Shown here piece after piece: positions 26,576 through 38,500 of a stretch of DNA of 64,000 nucleotides. Below the pieces are notes generated by a model that searched no databases, was not told the DNA's origin, and worked only from the letters and a program-made list of their open reading frames with translations. The translations under genes and the position numbers were made by a program. Source of the DNA: Symbiodinium natans (lineage: Eukaryota > Sar > Dinophyceae > Suessiales > Symbiodiniaceae); contig CAJNDS010002090.1 of NCBI GenBank assembly GCA_905221605.1, forward strand, positions 280,545 to 344,544, given 5' to 3'. The first letter of the stretch is position 1, and each line of letters starts with the position of its first letter.

Positions 26576-26708
26576 ATACTAGCCTAGGAATGAGAAGGGT
26601 GCCCTTTTTGTTTACCCTAAACCCTAAACCCTAAACCCTACACCCTAAACCCTAAACCCTAAACCCCAAGCCCCGAAACAGGAATAAGGGCCTACTCCGG
26701 GTCCTAGG
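26576..26708. mobile_element. MITE family A copy with an internal (CCCTAAA)n array
   Basis: Left part GGAATGAGAAGGGTGCCC and right part GGAATAAGGGCCTACTCCGG match family A, but the centre is replaced by about nine CCCTAAA-type units. Other copies have a single CCCTAAAC at this place. Confidence 0.75.
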
Positions 26709-27017
26709 TTCTGTTTGACAAGAGCCCTTGAACCCGAAACCCGAAGCCCTAAGCCCTAAACCCTAGCCTAAACCCTATAAACCCTAAACCCTAAACCCTA
26801 AACCCTGCACCCTACAGCCATCCCCAGGTGTGCGACAGGGATCCAAGGTTCCATGTCTAGGGTCACATAGCTAAGGGTATAGAAACCCAAAAAGTCCCCA
26901 AAGCATAGAAACCCTAAACCCTAAACCCTAAACCCTAATCCTCTTACCCTAGACCCTAAACCCTCAACCCTGAAACCCTCAACTCAAAACTCGTTTTGGA
27001 TAGAAGCTGCAGACTGC

Positions 27018-27041
27018 CTCTTCCGCAATCTTCTTCGGGGC
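27018..27041 (-). CDS. candidate micro-exon
   Basis: Eight codons APKKIAEE, acceptor CTAG|G, donor GAG|GC. Reading on gives AVC and further residues. Confidence 0.3.
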
Positions 27042-27076
27042 CTAGCAAGGGGGAAGGCTCAGGGCTCAAACCCTAA

Positions 27077-27178
27077 ACTTAGTTGCTGAGTTCATAAGCC
27101 CCAAAACAGTGTACACTTTCAGTTCTATAGGGGATTACAGTATCCCGAAAAGTGTAAAGTGTGCTCACTCAGCTACGA
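27077..27178. mobile_element. MITE-like foldback, family I
   Basis: TTAGTTGCTGAGT at the left and the complement of GTAGCTGAGTGAGCACACTT at the right; the region 23,370-23,525 holds parts of the same ends, separated by a CCCTAAA array. Confidence 0.6.
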
Positions 27179-27746
27179 AGTAAACCCTCAACCCTGAACC
27201 AATGAAACGTCAGGGATGCCCAAGGGGATGATGTGCCTTGTACGCTTGGGCCCCGAAGTCACTCTAGGCTTGTGAGTTTAGGGCTAGGATCTACGAACTA
27301 TAAGAACCTCGACTATACTTGTTGCAGTCTACCAAGGGACCCCCATAGTTGTAGCCACCTACCAGACCGTACCCGAGCCTGCAGACAAAAGTAAGTTTTG
27401 GCGTCTCAGGGAACTTTGAAGCCCAAATATGAGGCTTACTAAACCCTCAACTCTATCACACAATCCCAAAGCCCTAAACCCTAAAGCTCTTATGATTTGA
27501 AAGTTCATGAGGGCTAAGAGCTTTCGTTGGAGCTAGGAAATCTTATCCCGACATCATGAAGGCTACAGACGTCCTAAACCCAAAGACGCAAACTTGTTAG
27601 GGTTTATGTGTTTTGGGTTTCGCGTTTTTGGCATGTAAGGTTCGGGGTTTAGGGGCCTTCGGAAGTGGAGTTTCGAGTCTGGGTACTGTATACAAGTACA
27701 AAACTTTTGGAAGAGGAAGTACTACAACTTACATAGCTTGTAGGTC

Positions 27747-27799
27747 CTGCAAACGGCCCGGAATTCAAGTTACACGGCGAGGTCCACCCTTTCGAGTCG
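27747..27799 (-). CDS. candidate exon, unknown protein
   Basis: Only one frame is open: DSKGWTSPCNLNSGPFA with one base at each end; acceptor TGCCAG, donor GCAG|GA. Confidence 0.38.
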
Positions 27800-28526
27800 C
27801 TGGCAGATATTGGAGCTTACGCAAATAGGGGACCCCTATCATACCACCCCCCCCCCCAAATTAAGTATTTTCTTATAATCAATCAGGACCCTAAGAAGGT
27901 AGCCCTAAACCCTATAAGGCCTAAACCCTAAACCCTCCATAATTTACGTCCTGCTTAGTCGCAGCCGTCCCCCCCCCCCCCCTCCCGTCCATCTTCAGGC
28001 TTAGAAGATAGGTCTAGAACTCTAGATGCTCCTGAGTCACCGACTTTAACGTTAAAAACTGGACCTCCGACAAATTGTTGGGTCATTGGGTCATTGGGTT
28101 TAGGGTTGAGGGTTGAGGGGGGGGGGGGGGGGGGGGTAACGTGTTGAAGAGGCCGCTGGCGCCAGGGCTGCGCATGGATTAACGGGCCCGTCGCACGCTT
28201 CCGTTGATGACGAAACCATCCAACCCTCTGCATCATGGGCTCCCCCCCTCCCTCATACGTTCCCCTGAGAGAGAAGGCTATTTTGGGATAAATAAGCCTA
28301 ATTAAGGTTATTTAAGGGGGGAACCTTGCGGGGGTAGTATAAACAGGGGCAGTACAGCAACCCATGACTACACCCAAGTACTCACTGTAACTATTCACTC
28401 CTACAGCATCCTTATCCTTGATCCCTAAACCCCAAACCCCAAACCCAAAACCCCAAACCCCAAACCCCAAACCCTAAACCCTAAACCCTAAACCCCAAAT
28501 CCTAAACCCTAAACCCTAAACCCCAC

Positions 28527-28572
28527 CTCTTCCAGCGTCGTGGCCGCGCGCTTCACAGCACTACGTCGCCGC
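28527..28572 (-). CDS. candidate exon, basic peptide
   Basis: RRRSAVKRAATTLEE after ACGGAG|G, donor GAG|GT. The other two frames are closed. Confidence 0.42.
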
Positions 28573-29606
28573 CTCCGTGAGTTCTGCCGAAGCTGCGTTT
28601 CTACACTCCCCTCAGAACAAGAATAACAAACTTGGGTACCCTAAACCCTAAACCCTAAACCCTAAACCCTAAACCCTAAACTCTAAACTCTAAACTCTAA
28701 ACTCTAAACCCAAATTGTGTTCAAGGCAGTTTCTCAGCCACGGGGTTTTGAGGGTTCAAAATCGCACCTAAATGCAAACACACACACACAACCCCTAACC
28801 CTAAAACCTTTGCAGGACTCTTGAGAGAGCTGGGACACCGAAACCGAAGAAAATGGTTTAACCATGGACCTTCTCAATACAAAGCGGGCGGTTAAAACGT
28901 GCTCTTTCCCTGCCTTTAAAAGGATTTCCTTCTTTGTCTTGTCTGAAACCTTCAAGGAATATCTGATTTAAACCAACCCCTACACCCTAAAAGCAAAAAA
29001 CCCTACACTCTAAACCCTAAACCCTAGTCGGAGAGCTGCGTTTGCTGCAACCATGGTGTGAGCAACTGCCAGCAAGCTTGGGACAAACCCCGGGTAGGGT
29101 AGCTTATGGCTTCTAGAAAGGTGGTATGTATGCGTACTATGCAAGGGTGTTTGAAGGACTTTTGTATCAAAGGGTATATGCAGAGAAAAGACCTGGCCAG
29201 CTACAGCTGTCCTCGACTTCGTAAAGCCCGAAACCCCAAAACCTAGAAAGACTCACTAAACATCCCCTCACCCTCCAAACCCCCAAACTTCTACCCTAAC
29301 CCTGCCCCCCCCCCCACCCCCCCCTCCCCCCAAAGCCCAAAATCCAACTCCAAACCCCCAAGTCCGAACCCTATCACAAACCCAAAGCCTTTCATAAAAC
29401 CTAACCCTACTATGAACCCAGAACCCTAAGCCTACAAGCCCAATTACAAACCCTTAACCCTAAACCCAAAACCCTGAACCCTCAAACCCTGAACCCCAAA
29501 CCCTGAACCCTAACCCCTAAACCCGAAACCCTAAACCCGAAACCCTAAACCCTAAACCCTAAACCCTAAACCCTAAACCCCCCCCCCCCACTGTCAACCC
29601 CAGAAC

Positions 29607-29674
29607 CCGCGGCTTGGGCCATGACTTGCCCGGCTGCTGGGCCAACAGCGCAGCCACGGTCGCAGCAGCGCCAC
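29607..29674 (-). CDS. candidate exon, unknown protein
   Basis: GAAATVAALLAQQPGKSWPK then PR; acceptor CGCAAG|G, GT donor. The frame continues open on both sides. Confidence 0.45.
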
Positions 29675-29999
29675 CTTGCGGGTAGGTCTCAAAAGGTTTA
29701 GGGTTTAGGGTTTAGGGTTTAGGGGTTGGGGTTTAGGGTTTAGGTTTTAGGGTTTAGGGACTTGGGACTTACTGGTCAATGTTCTTGCTGCGTGTGTTTT
29801 TGCTGGCGTATATGTTGCAGGGTTTTAAGGGCTTAGGGATTTCTTGGTCTCGTCTCTTGGTTGCCTTGTTCCCTGTCTTGTCCTTGGTTTGTTTCTTTGT
29901 GTGTGGGGGGGGGGGTCTAGGCATTGACGAACCCCAAAGCCGACTTCTTTGTAGGTCACCTTAAGAGCATGAACAGGGAGGGAGGGGCCTTAGGCTCTA

Positions 30000-30124
30000 A
30001 ACCCTAAACCCTAAACCCTAAACCCTAAACCCTAAACCCTAAACCCTAAACCCTAAACCCTAAACCCTAAACCCTAAACCCTAAACCCTAACCCTAAACC
30101 CTAAACCCTAACCCTAAACCCTAA
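30000..30124. repeat. (CCCTAAA)n array with (CCCTAA) variants
   Basis: About eighteen units; near its right end two units lack one A. Confidence 0.96.
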
Positions 30125-30159
30125 AACCCAGTCCCACCATGAAGCCCTGATAATTCAAC

Positions 30160-30199
30160 CCGATCCGCCATGTGCTTCCAGGACAGACAAAAAACTTCC
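30160..30199 (-). CDS. candidate exon
   Basis: EVFCLSWKHMADR after TGTCTCAG|G with a good pyrimidine tract, donor CGG|GT. The frame stays open for ten more codons. Confidence 0.42.
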
Positions 30200-30640
30200 C
30201 TGAGACAACATGAACCCAAGACAGGTTTTTCGGTCCATAGAACTTCACAGAGGTCGTAGTGGGATTTAGGGCTGAGGGTATACGACCCCAATGATAGGCT
30301 TCATGCTGTCCACCTAAACCTGAACTCTAAGCCCTAAGCCCTAAGCCCTAAACCTTAAACCCTAACCCTAAACCCTAAACCCTAAACCGGGGGACTGAGT
30401 CTACAAAGTATGTGGGTACTTCTATGCTTCTCTGCAAACACGGCCGGCCCAGCCTGCTACTCGATGTGAGGAGACACCTGCAAGTCGAGGGAAACGCGTG
30501 CTCACCAAACCCTACACCCTAAATCCTAAACCCTAAACCCTAAACCCTAAACCCTGCGGGCGAAACCCTGAAACGCAACTTAACAGACAGACCCTAAGCC
30601 GTAAGCCTTAAAACTGCACCACGCAAGACTTCTGGGCAAC

Positions 30641-30672
30641 CTCCAAGCATCAAGTGTTTCGGCTACAGGTTC
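30641..30672 (-). CDS. candidate exon
   Basis: EPVAETLDAW plus two bases, AG|G acceptor and canonical AG|GT donor; an upstream extension (VLQMPE) to a further acceptor is possible. Confidence 0.42.
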
Positions 30673-31032
30673 CTCAGGCATTTGCAAAACACTGAAACCT
30701 AGACCCTGAACCGTTGTGAAGAACAAAAACGGAAAACAAAAAACACACACACACACACACAAAACCCTCAACCCTAAACCCCTAATTCCCTCCCCCCCAA
30801 CACCTGAACCCCTAAATCCCTGCACCTGAATTAAAATTTAAGCCCTAAGCCCTAAACCCTGAACCCTAAACCCGAACCCCAAACCCTAAACCCCAAAACC
30901 TTGAACCCTCACACTTACCGGCCCAAAACGCAAGGAAGTAAAAGTTGAAACTTTCAGAATAAACTACCTTATAAGAAGCCCAAAAGTTGAAAAGTTGGGT
31001 TTTGGGTCAGTAAGAGCACCCTTAAACTTATC

Positions 31033-31087
31033 CTCAGAGGCCGCCCCCTCAAGATGAGGGATCTTCCGTAAATGACCACTCGCATCC
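31033..31087 (-). CDS. candidate exon
   Basis: DASGHLRKIPHLEGAASE, one leading base, acceptor CCACAG|G, donor GAG|GA. Confidence 0.45.
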
Positions 31088-31489
31088 CTGTGGCAAGAGG
31101 CTCGATACCCTACTTCTCCAATAACCAAGGAAAAAAGGCTAAACTTTATTATTCCAACTAAGTAGGCAAACCCCAAGAGCTTAAAGTTCTCAACTATTTG
31201 CTCAGCAAGTGCAGGGGTTTAGGGTTTCATGCCTTGGGGTTTAAGCTGGAGGTTCAGGGTGTTGGCACCCTAAACCCTTAACCCTAAACCCTAAACCCCA
31301 CTTATTACCGGGAACCTGGACCTGAACCCAGAGCAAAAGGGCAACAAGGGCCTACTCTGGGTCCAAGATAAACGTTAAAGCTCTATACAAGCTGCAAGCC
31401 TAGAGACGCGAGCAATTCAGGGATTACATGAACGATGTGCCCGGCGTCGACAGTACATTCGGACCTAAACCCTTCTTAGGGTTTGCTAT

Positions 31490-31624
31490 ACGGCCCCTTC
31501 ACACGGGCCCTTAGTTACGGAAGCCTTATATACCCCTTACATACCCAATAGAACGCGAGGGCTCATACTTCAGAACCCTATAAAGAGGGTAAGGGACCTT
31601 TTTTGGGACCATGTAACTACCCTT
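31490..31624. mobile_element. MITE-like foldback, family D
   Basis: Right end GGGACCATGTAACTACCC; interior CCTTATATACCCCTTACA shared with 54,663-54,803. Confidence 0.65.
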
Positions 31625-31975
31625 AGAACCTTGAAACGTTGAAAAAACCCTTGTGACTTCGTAAGTCTGCTTGGTACCCCCTAGCAATCCTGTAGTTAGT
31701 AATTTCCCCCACAAAACAAATTACTAACCCTACGTATTAAGTTTTCTTAAATCAAAAGGGCTTCCAAGTAGGTATCCCAACCCAAACCCGAACGCTAAAC
31801 CCTAAACCCAAAACCTACTAGAGGCGTCGGAATAATTACTAATAGTAATCCCTTATCGTCTCTTTATAGTTAAACTATAATAACCCCCGAAACCCCAATA
31901 AAATTATCAAGGCCCCTAAGCCAACCCTAAACCCTAAACCCTAAACCCTAAACCCTAAACCCTAAACCCTACAAC

Positions 31976-32026
31976 CCCATCAGCGTCGGAGGCCTTCGGG
32001 TTGAGCTGTTGAACGGCGATTCGAAG
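31976..32026 (-). CDS. candidate exon
   Basis: Seventeen codons LRIAVQQLNPKASDADG, acceptor CTGCCAG, donor GGG|GT where a TTTAGGG array follows. Not recognised. Confidence 0.42.
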
Positions 32027-32279
32027 CTGGCAGGGGAATCGGGAACCCTCAACCCTAAACCCTAAACCCTAAACCCTACACCCTACACCCTCCACCCTAA
32101 ACCCTAAACCCTCAACCCTAAACCCTACACCCTAAACCCTAGACCCTAAGCCCTAAGCCCTAAACCCTTAGCGGGCGGAGTTCTGTTTGAGTCCTCCTGG
32201 TTGGGTCTGAAGCGCCCTTCTAGTCATATGAGCTCGACAGATGTTGTGTATGAGGATGTAAACCGACCCGGAGCCCTGG

Positions 32280-32360
32280 ACCTTTACATCTGCTTCTCAA
32301 TCCATTCCATAAAAAAGTACATAAAAATACACACATATGTATACATATACATATATACCC

Positions 32361-32391
<31 letters not shown>

Positions 32392-32510
32392 TGTATGTAT
32401 GTATGTATGTATGTATGTATGTATGTGTATATATATATATAGATATAGATAGACGCATGAATACATAAAGTCGAATAACGACTCTGCATATATATATATA
32501 TATATGGTCA
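32280..32510 (+). repeat. border repeat of island 2, left copy, with (ATGT)n
   Basis: CTTTACATCTGCT, TCAATCCAT, GCATGAATACATAAAGTCGA and a TA run occur in the same order at 43,580-43,760. This copy carries about 16 ATGT tetranucleotides (32,362-32,427). Confidence 0.85.
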
Positions 32511-32541
32511 CCCCCCCCCCCCATTGGACCCACCGCGGGCC
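32487..32541 (+). repeat. terminal inverted repeat, left
   Basis: (TA)n, a C13-14 run, then CATTGGACCCACCGCGGG. The inverted copy is at 35,168-35,240. Confidence 0.88.
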
Positions 32542-32699
32542 TTGATCTTTGCAAACGTACCGCAAATACCGATAAAACCTATGCTGTCTGGTGATTTTCC
32601 GGTGACCGGATTTTTGACTGTATTCCTTAATTCACTCTCTCTCACACACACACACACGGAGGGTTTTTCTTTCTGTTGGCTTTTGTTTATAATTTAAGA

Positions 32700-34030
32700 T
32701 TTAGGCATGTAAACCTAAGCCTGCAAAAAACCCTTAACCTTTAAACCCTGTAGGGTTGAGGTTTCAAGGTTAAGGGTTTAAGATTTAGGCATTTGAACCT
32801 ATGACGGCAATTAAACCCTAAGCCCTTAACCTTTGAATTCTATAGGGTTAAGATTTTTACAGGTTTAGGGTATAAGATGAAGGCATTTAAACCTAAGCCT
32901 GCAACTAATTTTAAACCCTTAACCTTTAAACCCTGTAGGGTTAAGGTTTAAAGGCTTAGGGTTTAAGATTTAGCCATTTAAACCTGTAGCCAAGCCCTTA
33001 ACCTTTAAACCCTGCAGGGTTAATGTTTTTAAAGGTTTAGGATTTAAGGTTTAAGCATGTAAATCTCAGACTTCAATAAATTTAAACCCTTAACCTTTAA
33101 ACCCTGTTGGGCTAAGGTTTAAAGGCTTCGGGCTTAAGATTTAGGCATTTAAACCGATTCCGGCAATTAACGCTAAGCCTTTAACCTTAAAACCCTATAG
33201 GGTTAAGATATTTAATGGTTTAGGGTTTGAGTTTAAGGTTTAGGAATTTAGACCTATGCCGGCAGTTCATATTGAACCCTTAACCTTAAACCCTTCTAGG
33301 GACAAGATTTAAAGGTTTAGGATTCTTTACTTAGACATTTAAATCTAAGCTTGCAATTAAACCGAAACCCTTAACCTTTAAACCCTGTAGGCTGAAGGTT
33401 TAAAGTTCTAGGGTTTAAGATTCAGACATTTAAACCTAAGACGGCAATTCACAACAAACCCTTAACCTTTAAACCCTATAGGGTTAAGGTTTAAAGGTTT
33501 GGGGTTTAAGATTTAGGCATTTAAACCTAAGTATGTAATTAATTTGTCACCCTTAACACCCTTAAACTTTGTAGTGTGAAGGTTTAAAGGTTTAGGGTTT
33601 AAGATCTAGACATTTAAACCTAAGCCCATAGAGTTTAAACCTAAAGGGTTTAAGGTTTAGGCATCTATTCCTTAATCCTAAACCCTCTAGGGTCAGGACT
33701 CTAAAGCCCTCGGCAATCAAGCCTAAACCCTTGACCTTCAAACCCCATAGGATGAAGGTTTGAAGGTTTGGGGTTTAAGACTTAGGCATTTAAACCTAGA
33801 GGGCATTTAAGCCTTAACCCTTAAACCCTTCAGGGTCAGAACCTTAGCACCCTAGAGGGATCTAGCAGCGAATCTAGCACCTGCAGGTATACATCGGTTT
33901 TTAAACCATTACACCCTGTAAGAAGGTTTAGGGTCTTTTCGGGGTCTACCTCTAAATTTCTCACGGGGTTAACCCTGCAGGGTTTAAAGTTAAAGGTTTA
34001 GGATTAAAGGTTTAGGCAATACCTAACGGA
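32700..34030. repeat. about 90-bp tandem repeat
   Basis: Eleven or twelve units with the phrases AGATTTAGGCATTTAAACCT and CCCTTAACCTTTAAACCCTG, the latter followed by a complementary TAGGGTTAAGGTTTAAAGG, so each unit holds a hairpin. It looks like a distant CCCTAAA derivative. Confidence 0.9.
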
Positions 34031-34049
34031 TTAGAACCTTATAACCCTA

Positions 34050-35095
34050 TAGTGCTGGTTTTTGGAGGTCTTCTCCTGGTAAAACCACCTGTTTCTCGAC
34101 AAAGATGGTTATTCGAAGGATTGTTGCTCAAAAAAACCATCTTTTCTCGAGAAAAAGATGGTTTCGAACCAAAAAACCATCTCGAGAAAACCAAACAAAC
34201 CAAAAAAACCAAAAAAACAATCTTTTCCAAAACTATGGGGCTGGTGCCTCCAAAAGATTGTTTTTTTGGTTTTCTCGAGAAAAAGATGGCTTTTTTGGTT
34301 CGAAACCATCTTTTTCTCGAGAAAAAGATGGTTTTTGGAGGTCTTCTCCTGGTAAAACCATCTTTTTCTCGTGAAAAAGATGGTTTTTCGAAGGATGGTT
34401 GCTCAAAACAGTCTTTTTCTCGAGAAAAAGATGGTTTCGAACCAAAAAACCATCTTTTTCTCGAGAAAACAAAAAAACGCAAAAAAAACAAAAAAAACAA
34501 AAAAAAATCTTTTCCAAAACTATGGGGCTGGGGCCTCCAAAAGATGGTTTTTTTGGCTTTCTCGAGAAAAAGATGGTTTTTTTGGTTCGAAACCATCTTT
34601 TTCTCGAGAAAAAGATGGTTTTTGGAGGTCTTCTCCTGGTAAAACCATCTTTTTCTCGAGAAAAAGATGGTTTTTCGAAGGACGGTTGCTCAAAACCGTC
34701 TTTTTGTCGAGAAAAAGATGGTTTCGAACCAAAAAACCATCTTTTTCTCGAGAAAACCAAAAAAACCAAAAAAACCATCTTCTGGAGGCCCCAGCCCCAT
34801 AGTTTTGGAAAAGATTGTTTTTTTGGTTTTTTTGGTTTTCTCGAGAAAAAGATGGTTTTCTGGTTCGAAACCATCTTTTTCTCGAGAAAAAGATGGTTTT
34901 GAGCAACCATCCTTCGAAAAACCATCTTTTTCTCGAGAAAACGATGGTTTTACCAGGAGAAGACCTCCAAAAACCATCTTTTTCTCGAGAAAAAGATGGT
35001 TTCGAACCAAAAAAGCCATCTTTTTCTCGAGAAAACAAAAAAAAAAACATCTTTTGGAGGCCCCAGCCCCATAGTTTTGGAAAAGGTGTTTTTTT
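34050..35095. repeat. CTCGAG-centred palindrome cluster with internal inversion
   Basis: AACCATCTTTTTCTCGAG followed by its complement is a perfect 30-bp palindrome, present more than ten times. Blocks of about 287 bp run forward at 34,060-34,790 (TGGAGGTCTTCTCCTGG, ACTATGGGGCTGG) and inverted at 34,770-35,090 (CCAGCCCCATAGTTTTGG). Lys/Phe/Ser-rich open frames on both strands are artefacts. Confidence 0.95.
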
Positions 35096-35167
35096 TTGTT
35101 TTTTTGTTTTTTTGGTTTTTGTTAGTTTCTTGTTTTGTTGTTTTTCCCTTGATCTGGCTAGGACTCG

Positions 35168-35240
35168 GCTGCCACCCGCGGTGGGTCCAATGGGGGGGGG
35201 GGGGGGGGGGGTGAGCATATATATATATATATATATTGTA
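35168..35240 (-). repeat. terminal inverted repeat, right
   Basis: CCCGCGGTGGGTCCAATGG, a G20 run and (TA)n: the inverse of 32,487-32,541. Confidence 0.88.
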
Positions 35241-35285
35241 TATATATATATATGAGCCCGCCGCCTTTAGGGTCTATTTAGCTTT
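35241..35285 (+). repeat. second inverted-repeat pair, left member
   Basis: (TA)n then GCCTTTAGGGTCTATTTAGC; the inverse (GCTAAATAGACCCTAAAGGC) with (TA)n is at 43,474-43,512. Confidence 0.82.
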
Positions 35286-35529
35286 GGGTTTTTGTTATTG
35301 CTTTAAAAGAGCGAATATAAACATCGTAATACAAAAATACATATTTACACCTACATATGGCACGCAAATCTCATGCCCAGCGGTTCTAGGCCTAGCCGCA
35401 CGCCATTACGAACTGCGAATTTCTGGTTATTCTTATTTTCATTTGTTTCTCTTTGCTGTCTGTGTATGCGTGTTCTTTTTTCAGCCTGCGTGAAAAAGTC
35501 GCTGTTTGGCTGCGGCAGAAGGCGGGGCA

Positions 35530-38500
35530 AGTCTCTCCCTAATTAGAAAAAAACCAATCTTGCTCTTCGCAGATAGATAAGTGCCCTTCTTCCACTTCAG
35601 GAAATCGCCTTTCCCAAATTTTGCTTTTTGAAGCGAATAAGAAAAACAACAGATAAGAAGAGAGGACAGGGAATGACTAGGTAAAGAGAGGGGCTCTTCA
35701 ATTGTGCGTTACTTTTCCTTCTTGGGGGATGTCCTTTTTTTCTCCCTTGAAGATGCAGAAAACTATCAAAAGGAACACCCGTTCCATCGCCCATTTACTC
35801 TTCAATTCCCTTCCTTATCTCCTATGCTTTTTTCTTTAGTCATTGCAACAGGAGAAGACAGGAAAAGGGCCTCCATTCCCCTCTTGTTCTTCCTTTCTTG
35901 TGTTTTTGTCATATAAAGGGGAACAGGAGAAAGAGAAGGAGAGAGGAGCGATGAAAGGAACACACTTTTAATGGGAAGAGCCAAGAAAAGAATGGAAGAG
36001 AGATGAATAAAGGAGAGGGAGAGACAAAACAAGTTGCAAAGAAGATGGCGCTCTTCTTAATCCATCCCCTCTCCCTTATCTCTCCCTTCCCTTTTTCTTT
36101 TCGAAATAAGAAAAACTAAGCAGGAAGAATTATGAAAAGGAGAAGGGTAAGGAAAAGAGCAGAAGAGATAGGCCGAAAAGAGTGATATGATGAAGTATGG
36201 CAAGGTCCACACGCAAGGAGTCACCCTCTGCTTACCCTCCCACTGCCCTTATCATACAAGTTCCTTTCTTGTGGTTTATCAGCTAAACGGAAACAGAAGG
36301 AGAGAAAGGAAAGAGAAGTGAGAGAGGAGAGACAACAAGGAGGTCATTTTAATTTTCTGGAAGGGTATTGAAAAGAAGAGAAAAGACAAGAAACAAGGAG
36401 ACGGATGGCACTGATCTTTATCTATCATCTCTCCCTTGCTTGTCTTTCCCTTTTCCCTCTATAATGAAAAAAAAGGCGCCCTCTCTCGTCTTCAGGAACC
36501 CGTTCACTTTTTCCGTTTGGGAACAAGGAAAAGAACAGAGGCGATAGGGCGAGAGGAAGAATTTGCTGAAGCATGGGGAGGGTCTACGGGCAAGGAGCCA
36601 ACCCCGCTCACTTGCCCCATCCATTGTGAAAAGAACAGGGCCTCCATTCCCCTCTTGTTCTTCCTTTCTTGCGTTTTTGTCATTTCAGGGGGAACAGGAG
36701 AAGAGAAGGGAAAGAGAAGGAGCGAGGAGAGATAAAAAGAACACAATTTTAATGGGAAGAGCCAAGAAAAGAATAGAAGAGAGATGAATAAAGGAGAGGG
36801 AGAGACAAAACAAGGCGCAAAGAAGATGGCACTCTTCTTTATCTATCCTCTCTCCCTTATCTTTGCAAGGAATAGAACAGACAGGAAGCAAGGAGACGGA
36901 GTGACAAAACTTGTCGCAAAGCTTTATATATCTCCCTTGTCTCTCCCTAATTAGAAGAAAACCAATCTTGCTATTCACAGATAGATAGGCGCCCTTCTTC
37001 CTCTTCAGGAAATCGCCTTTCCTTTATTTGGCTTTTTGAAGCGAATAAGAAAAACAACAGATAAGAAGAGAGGACAGGGAATGACTAGGTAAAGAGAGGA
37101 GCTCTTCAATTTTCCTCCCTATCTCTTATGTTACTTTTCCTCCTTGGGGGATGTCCTTTTTTCTCCCTTGAAGATGCAGAAAACTATCAAAAAGAACACC
37201 CGTTCCATCGCCCATATACTCTTCAATTCCCTTCCTTATCTCTTATGCTCTTTTCCTTATTCATTGCAACAGGAGAAGACAGGAAAAGGGCCTCCATTCC
37301 CCTCTTGTTCTTCCTTTCTTGCGTTTTTGTCATATAAAGGGGAACAGGAGAAGAGAAGGGGAAGAGAAGGAGAGAGGAGAGATAAAAAGAACACAATTTT
37401 AATGGGAAGAGCCAAGAAAAGAATAGAAGAGAGATGAATAAAGGAGAGGGAGAGACAAAACAAGGCGCAAAGAAGATGGCACTCTTCTTTATCTATCCTC
37501 TCTCCCTTATCTCTGCAAGGAATAGAACAGACAGGAAGCAAGGAGACGGAGTGACAAAACTTGTCGCAAAGCTTTATATATCTCCCTTGTCTCTCCCTAA
37601 TTAGAAAAAACCAATCTTGCTATTCACAGATAGATAGGTGCCCTTCTTCCTCTTCAGGAAATCGCCTTTCCCTTATTTGGCTTTTTGAAGCGAATAAGAA
37701 AAACAACAGATAAGAAGAGAGGACAGGGAATGACTAGGTAAAGAGAGTAGCTCTTCAATTTTCCTCCCTATCTCTTATGTTACTTTTCCTCCTTGGGGGA
37801 TGTCCTTTTTTCTCCCTTGAAGATGCAGAAAACTATCAAAAAGAACACCCGTTCCATCGCCCATTTACTCTTCAATTCCCTTCCTTATCTCCTATGCTCT
37901 TTTCCTTATTCATTGCAACAGGAGAAGACAGGAAAAGGGCCTCCATTCCCCTCTTGTTCTTCCTTTCTTGTGTTTTTGTCATATAAAGGGGAACAGGAGA
38001 AGAGAAGGGGAAGAGAAGGAGAGAGGAGCGATGAAAGGAACACAATTTTAAGGGGAAGAGCCAAGAAAAGAATGGAAGAGAGATGAATAAAGGAGAGGGA
38101 GAGACAAAACAAGTTGCAAAGAAGATGGCGCTCTTCTTAATCCATCCCCTCTCCCTTATCTCTCCCTTCCCTTTTTCTTTTCGAAATAAGAAAAACTAAG
38201 CAGGAAGAATTATGAAAAGGAGAAGGCTTTCTTGTGGTTTACAGCTAAACGGAAGCAGAAGGAGAGAAGGGAAAGAGAAGTGAGAGAGGAGAGACAACAA
38301 GGAGGTCATTTTAATTTTCTGGAAGGGTATTGAAAAGAAGAGAAAAGACAAGAAACAAGGAGACGGATGGCACTCTTCTTTATCTATCATCTCTCCCTTG
38401 CTTGTCTTGCCCTTTTGCCTCTATAATGAAAAAAAGGCGCCCTCTCTCGTCTTCAGGAACCCGTTCACTTTTTCCGTTTGGGAACAAGGAAAAGAACAGA

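Noticed and set aside
31400-31470. Plus-strand RDYMNDVPGVDSTFG island
   Set aside because: Continues into repeat and lies among minus-strand candidates; probably chance.
34039-35218. Lys/Phe/Ser-rich frames up to 232 codons on both strands
   Set aside because: Products of the CTCGAG palindrome cluster; frames on both strands are equivalent.
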